Below, in pieces: positions 34,301 through 45,599 of a stretch of 64,000 bases of DNA (its first letter is position 1; each line of letters opens with the position of its first letter). The notes beneath the pieces were generated by a model. The model was not told the DNA's origin. It saw only the letters and a program-made list of their open reading frames with translations, and searched no databases. The DNA is from Polytrichum commune (taxonomy: Eukaryota; Streptophyta; Polytrichopsida; Polytrichales; Polytrichaceae): NCBI GenBank assembly GCA_950295325.1, contig OX485803.1, positions 13,580,001-13,644,000 on the forward strand, read 5' to 3'. The translations under genes were made by a program, and so were the position numbers.

Positions 34301-35697
34301 CATGATTTTGAATAAAACATGAAGTGTGTTCCTAGGGTCGAATTGATAGTGATACCTACACTAGTAAAGGAATATTAAACACAATGGCATTAAGGAGATA
34401 GGAACATGTCTCTAGAACATGAATTTTCATCAGAAGTAAAAAAAGAAGAATGTGAAGTCGGTTTGTGGGGGAAGATAGCATACCTGATACAATTGCTAAA
34501 GCTATACCACCTTGGTGATTTTAGTGTGTTTGGGATTTTTTATTCTCGATTATGGGGTTTGACAAAAATAACATTGAATGTCTCCATGGTCCTACTATCC
34601 CCAAATAAAATCATGCACATAAGCCATCAGATGTATGAAACATTGACATTTCTAGCAGGTTCTTGTTTCCCTTTTCTATTTCTAGTGGTTTGGCGACTTT
34701 CTAAGACCCAATGTAGGGCAGAGTGGTGGAATGCTCCTAAATGCAGCTCTTGGAGGTTGTTGAATGCACATGCATTTCTCCAAGATCATCATATTCAAGA
34801 GCAGTGGCATGACAATTAAATGTTACATTTTTGCAATCATTCATCCTTGATACCTCCATGTAACTAAAAATAACAAAGACAATGGGCTAAAAAGTGTTGA
34901 AAAATCCTTGTATGAGCAGGAACCCTTCTATCCCAATACTAGAAAAACCTAATGGAATCTTGTGACTACCAATCTTCAACATCTTCTTGGGTGCTCCTAA
35001 AAATGAGAAAATTACACACATACATAAATATTGGGATGAACACTATGTGTATGGTGAACCCACCATATTGACCACACATATGCAAATCTATAGAGCCAAA
35101 AAACCAAAATTGCAATTTTCAAATATAAGGAAGTGCCACATCACTCAAATTAGGTCCAAGAAGTTTCCAAAATCAACATAGTTGAGTGTTGTTGTGAGGC
35201 CAAATCCACCACCCTTAAGCGTCCTAGTCCGGGTGATGGCTTTGAGAATCACATGTATCTCTTACAACCTTGAACCATGTGCAAAGTAATTTTTATGTCC
35301 AAAAGACCACATATTGTTTCCACTCATTGTGCTTTATTAATGTTAGCCTCTTGGCTTGTGCTAGAGTTGGCCTTCTCAAGAGTCCAACCCGCGGCTTTAG
35401 CCACACATGCCCTTAAGGACATTCCCCTCGCTCGTTTAATCTTCACTTCCTTTTTCTTGTCATTGCAAGAATCTCCCACCTTCTCCATTAATAATGCAAG
35501 TGAGTTATTTTGACCGAGAGGTTCAAGTGTTGAAAAACACTTTTCTCAACGGTTAAACACGCTCATACAAACCCACACATGGCGCAACTAGCCTAATGGG
35601 TCTAACTACTTAGCCACCCCTAAATGGCCTAATGTAATCTAGTTTTTTATATGCTAACACCCACTAATTGGGTTTAGCCTTGCTAACTCCTAGATAT
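34301..35697. other. No gene recognised
   Basis: Includes a 137-residue plus-strand frame (34406-34819), hydrophobic with several Trp and Cys, unrecognised. The region may contain the 5' end of the minus-strand MULE. Confidence 0.35.
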
Positions 35698-36095
35698 CCT
35701 AATGGTTTCCAACTAGTCAGCTCTCGGGCAGTCTGCTCCAGCAGCTTCGGTGTTGCCCTCCTCCAGCAGCTGGCTGCAGTTGCAGCCTAATGGTTTCCAA
35801 CTTAGTTAGCTCTCGACAGTCTGCTCCAGCAGCTTCGGGCTGCCCTCCTCCAGCATCTAGCTGCAGTTGCAGCCTAATGGTTTCCAACTTAGTTAGCTCT
35901 CGGGCAGTCTGCTCCAGCAGCTTCGGTGCTGCAGTCGCAGCCTAGTGGTTTCCAACTTAGTTAGCTCTCGGGAAGTCTGCTCCAGCAGCTTCGGGCTGCC
36001 CTCCTCCAGCAGTTGGCTGCAGTTGCAGCCTAATGGTTTCCAACTAGTTAGCTCTCGGGCAGTCTGCTCCAGCAGCTTCGGTGCTGCAGTCGCAA
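35698..36095 (+). repeat. Five-unit minisatellite, 88/68-bp units
   Basis: Five head-to-tail units start CCTAATGGTTTCCAACT at 35698, 35786, 35873, 35941 and 36029, with lengths 88, 87, 68, 88 and 67. Long and short units differ by a block of about 20 bases (the CCTCCTCCAGCAG part). All share TCTGCTCCAGCAGCTTCGG. The array is GC-richer than the surroundings, and no reading frame spans it. Confidence 0.95.
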
Positions 36096-36440
36096 CCTAA
36101 TAATTCTGCCACTAAATTGCCCTTAACACACCACCTTATCTACTAATCAAACATTCTCTAATTTCTACTTTTTTTTCTTTCTTTTTTCCTTTCGTCTCTC
36201 CTTAACTAATGAACTAACCTACCATGCTAACTTCACTAACAACTACCTAATCTTCCTAGGTAATCTCAAGCTCTAAGAGTGCACTCACTTGGGAGGCATT
36301 GAGAGAGAGAGCTTAACTAATTAACTTCACTACAAACTAGTAACCCACACACGTGGCTCAAGCCCTTTGAGAGCTTGCTCCCTTGAGAGCGCTTGATGGA
36401 GAGAGTTGTAAATAAGAGAGAAAACACCTTAAGTAGCAAA
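36096..36440. other. No gene recognised
   Basis: Spacer between the minisatellite and the GGGAGA run; includes short T-rich and GAGAGA-type patches. Confidence 0.4.
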
Positions 36441-36469
36441 GAGGGAGAGAGGGAGAGAGGGAGAGAGGT
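36441..36469 (+). repeat. (GGGAGAGA)n short tandem repeat
   Basis: Three to four units of GAGGGAGA on the plus strand. Confidence 0.85.
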
Positions 36470-36479
36470 GAGGATAGGG

Positions 36480-36833
36480 TGAGAGGATTAGCACCTCCAA
36501 TCACAATCCCTTAACCTTCACCTTCAAAGTAGGGACTAATCCCCTTCCACCAAGCTTCCTTCTTCCTAAACTACCAAGGTGGATCCAAAAGTGGGCATTT
36601 AACCCGCGGAGCTCACCTTGCTTCACCTTACCCCCTACTCACAATATCAAGGCATACTCTTATTGAATTCAACCTTGAAATAATCACACAACACATTCTA
36701 AAGCCTAAACTTAAATCCAAACCACACTTCACTCTTTTTATGTTTTGTGAATAATCATAACACATCAAAGTCAAACTAAAATTGGTTTCGAAGAGTTAAT
36801 CACCACATGTGGGCACCATTTTGGGCTCACAGT
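36480..36833 (-). repeat. Dispersed repeat F, copy 2
   Basis: Minus-strand copy of the sequence at 15082-15430, starting on that strand with GTGAGCCCAAAATGGTGCCC at about 36825. Preceding minus-strand sequence translates to something faintly like the end of the 14.2-15.1 kb relic (SPK.CPH shared), suggesting both are 3' ends of one element family. Confidence 0.5.
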
Positions 36834-38088
36834 TGTGTTGTGAGCACATGAGCGACCAATGAAGAGTCAAGTAACCCCTTATCAATAAGTAAGTGCATGT
36901 TAAAACAATGACCTTTGCAGCATTTAGATGAAGTGAAGTCCTAAACAACTTTGTGTTAAGTACGGATCCATCATCATGGCCAATGCAATGGCAATGGGTG
37001 CATAGTATGGATTTGAAGCCCAAAATGTCCTCAAAGTGTTGAGCAAATATGTGAATGTGACAATGAATCAACCTAGTTTTGTGCCAAGATTGTCAATCAC
37101 TACTAAATGATGAATCACATAAGCATATTCATTTGCAATGAACGCTTGAATCCAATACTTGCAAAATTGCTCACACTATGGATGATCTATACAATCTTGG
37201 GAGTTTGATATAGGGTTTGATATTCAACAACATATTAAATGTGGAATTTGTCTTTAATCTTAGCAACTGTTGATGCAGTGCACTAATAACAATCTATAAT
37301 TTTCAATGGGCTTAAATTGACGCTCTAATTTGGATGCTAAGATCTAGTTTCAAGCTTCAATATCCTCATTTAAACAACAGAAGAACATTATCGGAACAAG
37401 CCCCCCATGGGTGACTATGGATGTCATGTGTTAGCACATGAATGCATGGGTTGATCTAGGACATATGTGGCTAAAACATGTTTACGTGGGACATCAAATC
37501 TATAAAATGGTTAGAATATGATACTCATCCTACTCTAGGTACATATGTGTATGGGTTTTGGGTCAAGGTCTCAAAGGTTGGATCATGGGTGTCCTTGATT
37601 TTCATTACCGAAGTGACACCCTATTATCCATGGATTTGCATGTTGGACCTCGTTGGTTGGTGCAACTTGATGGCTACTAATGTACCCTTTGTCATTTACA
37701 AACTTTGGTTCGTATAATATGAGGGTTCAAATTTACTCTTCAACTACAACTACACCTTATGTGTAAATGCAAAAAATTATGGTTTTGGTTGAAGGTGGGC
37801 ACTTCATATTGGACCCTACTGTGAAACCCTCCTTAAACCCTAAATGGTTTGTTGAGCACTGCGGACCTTGACCCCTCAAGTTCCCATACGAGATGATGTC
37901 TTATTTGCATGAAAATGAAATGAACAATTTACCACACCAATTTAGCACGTAGTGGTTCTTGAATTTCAAGAAATTCAATGTAATTTCCACACCAAAATTA
38001 GTCAATCGTGAGTATGATATGCCTATAAACGTCATATGCTAGATTTGTTTCATATTCATATAACTAACAATATATTGACTTTGTGAAG
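36834..38088. other. No gene recognised
   Basis: AT-rich; weak frames, some possibly belonging to the element ending at repeat F copy 2. Confidence 0.4.
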
Positions 38089-38091
38089 CTA

Positions 38092-38308
38092 CATTGTTTT
38101 GTCTAATTAGTGTGGGATATCATTTGGAATTACGTGTTTCTATAAAATTTTATTGAGAGTATCATTTTTTACCCAAATAACATAAATAATTAACATGCAC
38201 ACCAGAAAATATATATAACTTAGTTGGTAAAAATTGATAATATTAGTAAAGAGGTATAGACAACACGTAACTCCCAATGGTAATTCACACTAATTAGACA
38301 AAACAGTG
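38092..38308. mobile_element. 217-bp MITE with TA target site (family H)
   Basis: Long TIRs: CATTGTTTTGTCTAATTAGT at the left and CTAATTAGACAAAACAGTG at the right, with similarity continuing inward through ATTACGTG / CACGTAA for about 50 bases. TA flanks both ends (38090-38091 and 38309-38310). Some internal words (TTAGTTGGTA, ATTTGGAATTACG) echo family A, so the two may be distant relatives. No coding capacity. Confidence 0.8.
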
Positions 38309-38515
38309 TACTAGTCTTGACTTGATTTTGATGAAACAATAAACCGATACAACACTTTGAAATGTGAAACCTTCAATCTCTACTTTTCAGTAGATTGTGA
38401 GAACAAAGGGACATTAACCTCACGAAAGGCCCCTGCAATTAAATACACTGTAAATTTTTAAGACAATGGTAGATATGCAATAAAAAGTGAAATTGAGTTG
38501 ACCCATGCTAATTTA

Positions 38516-39650
38516 CAGTCTACCCTCGTTAATACGACGTTTTGACGACACCCTCAATATTATGACACATTTTTGTGAGACCAAACTTTTTAGTTCAAAA
38601 CTTCCTCTTTAATATGTTTACGCCGCTCAATAATGCGACATTTAGAATCTCCGTTTTGTCATATTAAAGAGGTTAAATTTATTTTCATTTATGTTATGTA
38701 CATTTTAAATACGTCCATTTTCACTTGGGAACTACTTGGGAACTTCACTTATTATGGGGAACTTAATGATAATTTGGGTTGCTAGTGTAGAATGGACATG
38801 GTTAGAGTTAGAATGGCCTCCTGCCTAGTAGTTTGCCTTGTACTCGTGGTGATTTAAGGAAGGTGGTGTCCAACATCAGACATGTGGAGTTATGAAGTAT
38901 GGAGTGAGTTAGATGCACATATAGTCAAGTTTTGTTGGAGGATGGCGCGTATATTACCTGCAACATGGAATGTTGATATTGCCCTAGTTGATGAAAGGGA
39001 GAAGAATGGAATGCAAAAAGAATTAGATGAACTTGGTGTTTTGATTTCAAGGTTGCAATTGGGTGATGATGAGATGTCAATCGAGACTTACATTCAAATG
39101 AAAGGGGAAGAGAATACTGAGCTAGAATTAAGTACTGATGAGTTGGTGGATGTTACTGTGGGAACCAATTTTGCACACGACTTTGATCTTAATGTTGATC
39201 TAAATTCAATAGATGTGGATGATGTTGCTCCACCTACAGTCTAGCTTAGTGATGCTAAATGTCATGTCATGCATCATTATTGTCTAGTTTCTTACTAGAG
39301 AACTCTTTATATATTGGTATTGATAAAATTATTAGTTTTCGAAAGTTAGTAGGGAATTTAAATAAGCTGATAGTTGTTAACTTAGGTAGGCTACACCAAA
39401 GATCTTTGGACTCCTATTTCAAGAGTTCTTGAGAATATTTGTATTTGTTTGGAGTTATAAGTTATTATTTCATACCATCTATATTCCTTAAACTCGTTGT
39501 ATATATTTTTAAGCTCATATTACTTATGTTTTTATATTTCCTCAATAATATGACAACTTTACGCCATTTGTCATATTATTGAGAAGAACGACACCTTGAT
39601 AATAAGACTTTTGTGTTTCCCAAACGTGTCATACTAAAGAGGGAGAACAA
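38516..39650 (+). mobile_element. Internally deleted pogo/Tigger element
   Basis: Left end CAGTCTACCCTCGTTAATAC at 38516; the right end read on the minus strand is TTGTTCTCCCTCTTTAGTAT, an imperfect inverse. TA flanks both ends (38514-38515 and 39651-39652). It is about 1.1 kb, short for an autonomous pogo element, and keeps only the last part of the transposase. A 16-bp perfect stem, CTCAATAATATGACAA at 39541-39556 pairing with 39568-39583, lies near the right end. Confidence 0.8.
38858..39244 (+). pseudogene. pogo/Tigger transposase C-terminal fragment
   Basis: The frame is open from the stop at 38855 to the TAG at 39242-39244; the first Met codon is at 38882 (120 residues). It contains CWRMARILPATWN and MSIETYIQMKGEE, followed by an acidic STDELVDVTVG stretch, as in the region downstream of the DDE domain in plant pogo-like transposases. 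The DDE catalytic part is absent, so this cannot be a transposase. The frame itself is intact, perhaps because the insertion is fairly young. Confidence 0.75.
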
Positions 39651-39847
39651 TACCCACATTCTACGTTATTTGGAATATTTATTAATACAATGATAAAATA
39701 CATTATTTTTTTCTTCCTATGGTTGCTCTACTGATGAGTGAACAATTTTTTATTTTTTATTTTTTTGTGAAATGGTCTTGGCCCTAGGTGTTTTGCATGG
39801 GTAAAGAATCAACCTATTTGCAAGTTCAAACTAATTGCACACATCAA

Positions 39848-40330
39848 TGTAAATTGCCAAAGAAGCCTCATAACCATTGCCTTCGCACAATGTATTAAGC
39901 ATCACAACCTCAACCTCCTCTTCATGTTCAAATCTACACATGTAACTTACATCTACTCATGCATCTTAAATTGTCCACAATCACCAAAATTTCAATTAAA
40001 TCTTACCACATGAATAAGCAATCATTTATTGATATAAAGGTTCACCTCTCAACCAAGAGACACACACAAAACATAACATATATGTTTTCTTATCTATACA
40101 TAGTATCTAAGAGTTACTTTTAGAAGTCTCAAGTCTCACTACCTATAGTATCCTTATATTTAAATATATGCATAAATTATTGCACTTTATGATCCTCTTT
40201 CTCATGTATAGATAACAATCATCCAAATTTTCATATATGAGCTTCTCATTCATCCACACTCAGTTTAGCACATCCATCCCTGCAATTTTTCATCCTCCTC
40301 AATAAGTCATTTTCCAATTAGTTCATTACA
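39848..40330 (-). repeat. 3' LTR of gypsy element
   Basis: Direct repeat of 44577-45077, sharing CACAATCACCAAAAT, ACACAAAACATAACATATA, GAAGTCTCAAGTC and TATGATCCTCTTTCTCA in order. Its end CATTACA at 40330 matches the other LTR's end exactly. The low-coordinate end is placed by the TG at 39848 and is less certain. Confidence 0.85.
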
Positions 40331-40344
40331 CTCTTCCCCTCTCA
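40331..40344 (-). other. Polypurine tract
   Basis: On the minus strand GAGAGGGGAAGAG directly precedes the 3' LTR start (TGTAATGAAC), the expected plus-strand primer of an LTR retrotransposon. Confidence 0.8.
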
Positions 40345-40599
40345 AATCAAGTCATTGTCCTCAACTTCTCTAGACTCATTTGCTAACTCCCATGATGCCC
40401 CATCCTTGGAATTGTCTCTCCACTTAATTAAAAATAATAAAATTTGAATGGCCTCTTCTGAGGTGTTACAAATAAACATGCATAATTATTTAAAGTACAA
40501 CCAACATTTCACCCTCAAGAGCAACCTAAGGTAAATATGGGAAGTACTTGATTGGGATTGGACACGTATCCTTTCAACAAACTTACATGGAAAACATTA

Positions 40600-41330
40600 C
40601 AAATATTCCAGACTTAATTTGGGCAAATATAATACATACACAACTTCACCAATTCTCTTGAGAATTTGAAATGGACCACAAAATCTAGGAGACAATTTCT
40701 TGAACCTCCTAAGTTTTAATCATCATAGTAATTAATTGTAACTTTCAAAATAGCTTCTAGTCAACGTCAAACTCCTCATAGGCACAAAACTTGAATCTCA
40801 TTTTTGCACCTCACACACATTGCTTAGCACATTCCAATTCCCTATGCATTTCTTGAACCATTTGATTCAAACTCTTAATTTTAGAGTTCGGAGTTGCTAG
40901 AAATATCAAACTTCAACGATTCTCACCATACAAAGCATAAAATGGATTCAATCATTAATTGTAAGCAGATTGTATCAAATACAACCACCAATCCCAAAAT
41001 TGTTGTTTTTTTCCAATGTACAATCTAAGCATGTTCTCATGATTCATATTGGTTCTCTTAGTTTCTCTGTTTGTTTTTGGATGACACACAAAACTCATAC
41101 TAAATTCTGGTACCACGCCAATTCCAAAACCCACTCACAAATTTCCTATCTCTATCATTATTGCCAATGGTTGCAAGAACCTTGGATGTTTCACTTGTTC
41201 CACTCTGTTTGTTTGATAGCAAAAACATCTCTCAACATAATTTTCCACATCACTCTTCAACCTTGTCCAAACATATATATTTCATCACTACCACACATGT
41301 AATATGAAACCTTGGATGACCGGAGAGACA
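40600..41330 (-). pseudogene. Gypsy integrase remnant
   Basis: Minus-strand frames give CYQTNRVEQVKHPRFLQPL (about 41235-41165, the junction after the HHCC finger), FVCHPKTNRETKRTN (about 41090-41045, the HPQTDGQTE motif near the catalytic Glu), FWDWWLYLIQSAYN (about 41010-40960) and FCGPFQILKRIGEVVYVLYL (about 40700-40635, the C-terminal domain). Blocks lie in different frames with stops. It would have inserted the element's cDNA; it is inactive. Confidence 0.8.
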
Positions 41331-41599
41331 AATATTGTGACAATCATCAAGGATGTCTTTTTATGATTTTCCACATCTTAAAAAAATTACTTGAGTTATA
41401 ATATACATGAAATTGCAGCTAAAATATAGGTGGAAAATTATCAATTTCTTCTCGTCTTCTTGATTTTTTTGAAATAAAATAAAATAAAATAACATAAAGA
41501 AGAACACATCATCCCTATAAACCTCTTTGATAATATCAAACATAATATCTTTCACTAAAGACATTGCATTTACATATGGTCTGGCAAAGAACTACCACA

Positions 41600-42720
41600 A
41601 CATATTCATTTCCAAGACATATTGGATCTCAAATTGATTTCTTGCATAAGTTCCAACCACCAACTTTTCCTCATCAAATACCACAACAATTGATGATCTG
41701 TCTCAATCTACCTAATCAATAGTTACGCCAAACTTTCAATGCACAAATTATTGATGATGTTTTTTTCTCATGAAATATTTAATTCAAATTTACAATGTTC
41801 AACTTTTTGGATTTCAAGCAAACACCATGCCTCATGGCATCAAGATAGCACCTATAGCCATGTCATACCAACCCACCTTTCAAGGGATACACGATCCTCA
41901 AGATCGAGGCTTTCGTTGTAGCTTTCTTCAAAGCCTCAAAGCTTGCATGACAATTACTAGTCGAAGTGAACTTTTCAAGTTTTCCCTTTTATAGAATTGT
42001 TATAGGGGCTGCAATCTTGACAAAATCTCTTACATACTTTCTTGTGTAAATAACCAACCCCAAAAACCACCTCACTTCATTCTTATCCTTTGGTATGAGG
42101 CACCTAACCACAATCTTGATCTTTTCATGGTCAACTAAGACACCTTCGTAAAACATCACTTGTCCCAAACATTCAATTCGGGTGTACATAAATTAACATT
42201 TGTTTCTCTTAGGATACAATTTATTTCTTCTCAGAACCTCACACGCCTTCTCAAAATGTCCCTTATGTTCATCCTCGTTTTTGAAAAACATAAATAAATC
42301 ATCCATGTCTCCAAAGGCAAAGATTCCTAGATAATCTTTGAATATAGTTTTAATAATATTCATAAACATGGCATGTGCATTGGTAAATCCAGAAATTCAA
42401 ATTTTCAATCTTAATTATATTCGTTAAAAATTAATGAATGATATGACATCAAAAAACATTTTTCTCAATGTCACACTATTTGATTATAATGTGAGTATAC
42501 ATTGTCCTCAAATTAATTTTTGAAAATTTCTTCGCCCAACTCAATTGATCAACCAATTCATCAAATATAGGCAATGGATAATTATTCTCGGTGTTGAACT
42601 TATTTAGACTAAAATCCACATAGAGCCTCAAACTACCATCTTTCGTTGTTTGGAATAATACAGGAGCACCCCATGCATACTTATTAGGGTATAATGTACC
42701 TCTTGTTCAACAAATATTTT
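41600..42720 (-). pseudogene. Gypsy reverse transcriptase-RNase H remnant
   Basis: Starts at about 42688 with NKYAWGAPVLFQTTKDGSLR, then NNYPLPIFDELVDQLS. The catalytic box reads FGDMDDLFMFF near 42304, in place of the usual Y/F-xDD-I. The 42189-41989 frame has ECLGQVMFYEGVLVDHEKIK and VRWFLGLVIYTRKYVRDF, the connection region. RNase H follows with FEALKKATTKASIL (about 41940) and HEKKTSSIICALKVW (about 41760). Stops interrupt it. Function would be cDNA synthesis from the element RNA. Confidence 0.9.
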
Positions 42721-43059
42721 AACTAAGTTCTCAGTTCAATATTTTCCTGGAAATAATGTCTACAAGGTGCCCTAGCTATGCCGAGCACTAGTTTAATAGC
42801 ATGATGTACTTCTCTTTGAGGTGATATTCCTTGAAACTCTTCAGGGAAAATATCCTTATGATCGCATTAAAGTCTTCAACAAATATTGGTTATTTGCACC
42901 CTAGTTCACACTCATTTTAAATCTTACATATATCAAATGCAATGACTTATTGTTCATATCTTAAATACCTTTTCATATGTGTAGTGGATTATAAAGGTGA
43001 TTTGGGTGAAGCTCTCTTACATCTTATATGGAAGGATTTGTCGTCATAAATTTTGCCAC

Positions 43060-43330
43060 GAACCTCCTCTCCATGTCTGCAAGCAATTCATGCGTCCACA
43101 ACATTGTGCCATGACATTCCCATCATGACATCGTATTGACCCATGTCCAAACTTCAAAATGTGCAGTGGTTTTTGTTTCTTGCAATATTGCATGGACTTC
43201 CATTAGTTGACACTCAATTGATCTTTACTCACCATTAGGTAAGAAAACTTGCAAGGTTCTATCTTGGTGGCCAACAATCCTCACTTTGATGGCATCAAGG
43301 TACGGGGTGACCGTGACTCAATCAACATAG
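43060..43330 (-). pseudogene. Gypsy protease remnant
   Basis: Minus-strand translation near 43150-43100 gives GQYDVMMGMSWHNVVDA, matching the conserved C-terminal part of gypsy aspartic proteases (YDVVLGMxWL). The catalytic D(S/T)G is not clearly preserved; a VD followed by a stop lies where it is expected. Confidence 0.6.
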
Positions 43331-43479
43331 TAGTTGGTCAATCACCAATGGACCCTTGAATCTATCGCATTGGAAATTCACTCGCTACCTACTCCTTACA
43401 AATTATAGTGGTCGCACGAACCACATTTTTGCCCTTGGACATGATTGGTGTTTCAACCTCCATCACCAATGTCGTTGAC

Positions 43480-44110
43480 TGCTTTGGGCGTTTGCTAGCT
43501 GGTGGCAACAATCCTTGGCAAGGTATCCCAACTCACAGTAGTTGCGGCACAAACATTTCTTTCGATGTTTTGTTTGGTCTTTGTAGTTGAGTTTCCCATT
43601 CGATTGGGCATCGTTTTGTCCTTATGTGTGAAAACCTTTGGGACCTCTTCCAATTCTCAATTTTCTTCCCATTGCTCCAATCCTTACATGGACCTCAATA
43701 GAAGCCTTAAAGTCTCTCTAGCTAACTGAACATTCTTAGCCTCAAATCTTAAGGCCATTCTATAGGCCTTTCCGATCATATAAGGCTTCAAAGCCTAAAA
43801 TCTTATTTGATTGAACTTCAGAGGTTGTAACACGAAATATATATTTGTCTTTGTCAGACAAATCTGGTAAATCTCGTGAACCTATTTTTGTATTTGCGAA
43901 TTGACAATGCACCATGTTGTAGTCTTTGAAATGTTCTTTCATATTTTGGATATGGTCACACAGTTTGAACAACCCCTTAAAATTAACCATGTTTCCACTA
44001 GACTTTTGTTGGCATCCTCTCTATCAATCTTAAAACAAGTCCACCAAAAATGGGCTTGTTCTCTTGGCAAAAACAAAATCGCCTTCATTTTTCTTTTCTT
44101 TTAAAACGCT
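43480..44110 (-). pseudogene. Gypsy gag remnant with zinc knuckle
   Basis: Minus-strand blocks include HFWWTCFKIDREDANKS (about 44055), the frame 43990-43760 with DLPDLSDKDKYIF, then ALRFEAKNVQLARETL, and a degenerate zinc knuckle CRNYCELGYLAKDC (about 43550-43505), in which one extra residue and His-to-Tyr depart from CX2CX4HX4C. Gag would form the particle and bind RNA. Confidence 0.75.
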
Positions 44111-44233
44111 TTATTGAACATTTTTTTCTATCATTCCTAAAAACGATAGAATTGTCTTGGGCTTAAGATTAACTCCACCAAAGAAAGTTGGTGGTCGCAC
44201 GCTCTTACACACGTCGTGCAAGAAATTGTTTTT

Positions 44234-44236
<3 letters not shown>

Positions 44237-44292
<56 letters not shown>
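44237..44292 (+). repeat. (TC)28 microsatellite
   Basis: Perfect TC dinucleotide run of 56 bases, lying inside the 5' leader of the gypsy element (minus-strand (GA)n). Confidence 0.98.
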
Positions 44293-44295
<3 letters not shown>

Positions 44296-44562
44296 ATGTT
44301 CTATGTTTTCTTCCCCTTTCTTTGCTTTCGTCTCTATGTTATCTTCAGTCTAGAGTGATTCTACCTACCTTAGGGGGATGTGATGAGTGGACACATGAAG
44401 AGGAAGAACTATGAGATGAAGGACATTTACCTTTCCTTTTCTCTTCTCATGAACATGTGTATGTTTCTTCGTAACCATCACAATGACTTGGGAGATTGCA
44501 TCAAGAAGTCGTTGAGACAATGGCCCAATGTTGGGATACCCATTTCTTAATTGTTTTTAGTT

Positions 44563-44576
44563 GGAGCACTACCAAA
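44563..44576 (-). other. Degenerate primer binding site
   Basis: On the minus strand TGGTAGTGCTCC follows the 5' LTR after two bases; plant initiator-Met tRNA sites usually read TGGTATCAGAGC. The match is partial but correctly placed. Confidence 0.5.
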
Positions 44577-45077
44577 TGAAACTATAGTGCTAAAGAAAAT
44601 CACAACACTACAAAAACCATGAGCACAATGCAACACAATGCAAATCAACAAAACACAATCCTTTGATTACAAAATTGTAACATGTCTCTATTCAAGTGCG
44701 TTAAATTGTTCACAATCACCAAAATCTCACTTGAAACTTACCACACACATAAGCAACCATTACTGATCTAAAGACTCACCTCCCAACTTGGAGACACACA
44801 AAACATAACATATACATTCTCCTTCCCCCAATCCTATTTATACATAATATCTAAGAAATGTTTCTAGAAGTCTCAAGTCATGCTATGTGTAGACTAAAAT
44901 CTCCTTATCTATATACATACACCATTTCACTATATGATCCTCTTTCTCACGTATAGATAATAGTTATCCAACTTCTCATCCATTGACTTCTCTTCATTCA
45001 CACTCCTTAGTCTTGGGCATCCGTCCCTATAATTTTCTCTCATCCCTGGGAATCCATTTTTCAATTAATCCATTACA
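44577..45077 (-). repeat. 5' LTR of gypsy element
   Basis: About 500-bp direct repeat of 39848-40330. It begins TG and ends CA on the plus strand. The two LTRs differ at many positions, indicating an old insertion. Confidence 0.85.
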
Positions 45078-45599
45078 ATGTATCTGCCTCTTGGATTGGC
45101 ATGCACAAGGCCCACTTTATATTTGGGGCTGGATTGAGGGCCAACCCAAACTCTAAGAATTTCAACCAATAGGATTGCTTGGTTCATCACATTTGGCCCA
45201 GGGGCCATATACTAGAGTTTGGCCTGAACAACTGCTCTTCCTATGTGGCGTCCTAGGTGGCAAGTAATTCGCACTAAATCTTCGCGCTGGCTTGAAAGAA
45301 TCGGGACGAGGTTTTCCTTGGTTCCAACACTCAACATCGGTCGGATTGGGCTCATCCATTGGATAATGAACATCTCTACCGTCAAACCATGGAAGGCTAA
45401 TTCTCTTCACTAAACTTTCCACTCAAGAACATTGAGACCTAAATTGGACCTCATCACTTCACACATGTGACAAGGTTGGACCCGAAAGAGGTTGATAAAC
45501 TTGGACCGGATTGAGGGCTCAATGCTTGAGAATCGGAAAGTGCTCGGACCCATAACATTATCAAATAGTGCGCAGTCGTTCATTTGAGCCCTGAGTATA
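45078..45599. other. No gene recognised
   Basis: Moderate GC; parts (CCAATAGGATTGCTTGGTTC near 45163) recall repeat G. The minus-strand frames at 45162-45700 are unrecognised. Confidence 0.4.

Larger units (their letters stand above)
39848..45077 (-). mobile_element. Ty3/gypsy LTR retrotransposon, decayed
   Basis: A minus-strand element of about 5.2 kb with LTRs at 39848-40330 (3') and 44577-45077 (5'). Between them, in minus-strand order, are gag with a zinc knuckle, protease, reverse transcriptase, RNase H and integrase remnants; integrase after RNase H is the gypsy order. Many stops and frameshifts show it is dead. Five-base flanks (ATCAA and ATGTA) do not match, so the boundaries are approximate or the duplication has decayed. 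Confidence 0.9.

Noticed and set aside
35698-36095. CRISPR-like or coding repeat
   Set aside because: Whole units repeat without unique spacers, and no frame spans the array.
44157-44414. 85-codon frame with long Ser-Leu repeat
   Set aside because: Translation of the (TC)28 microsatellite.
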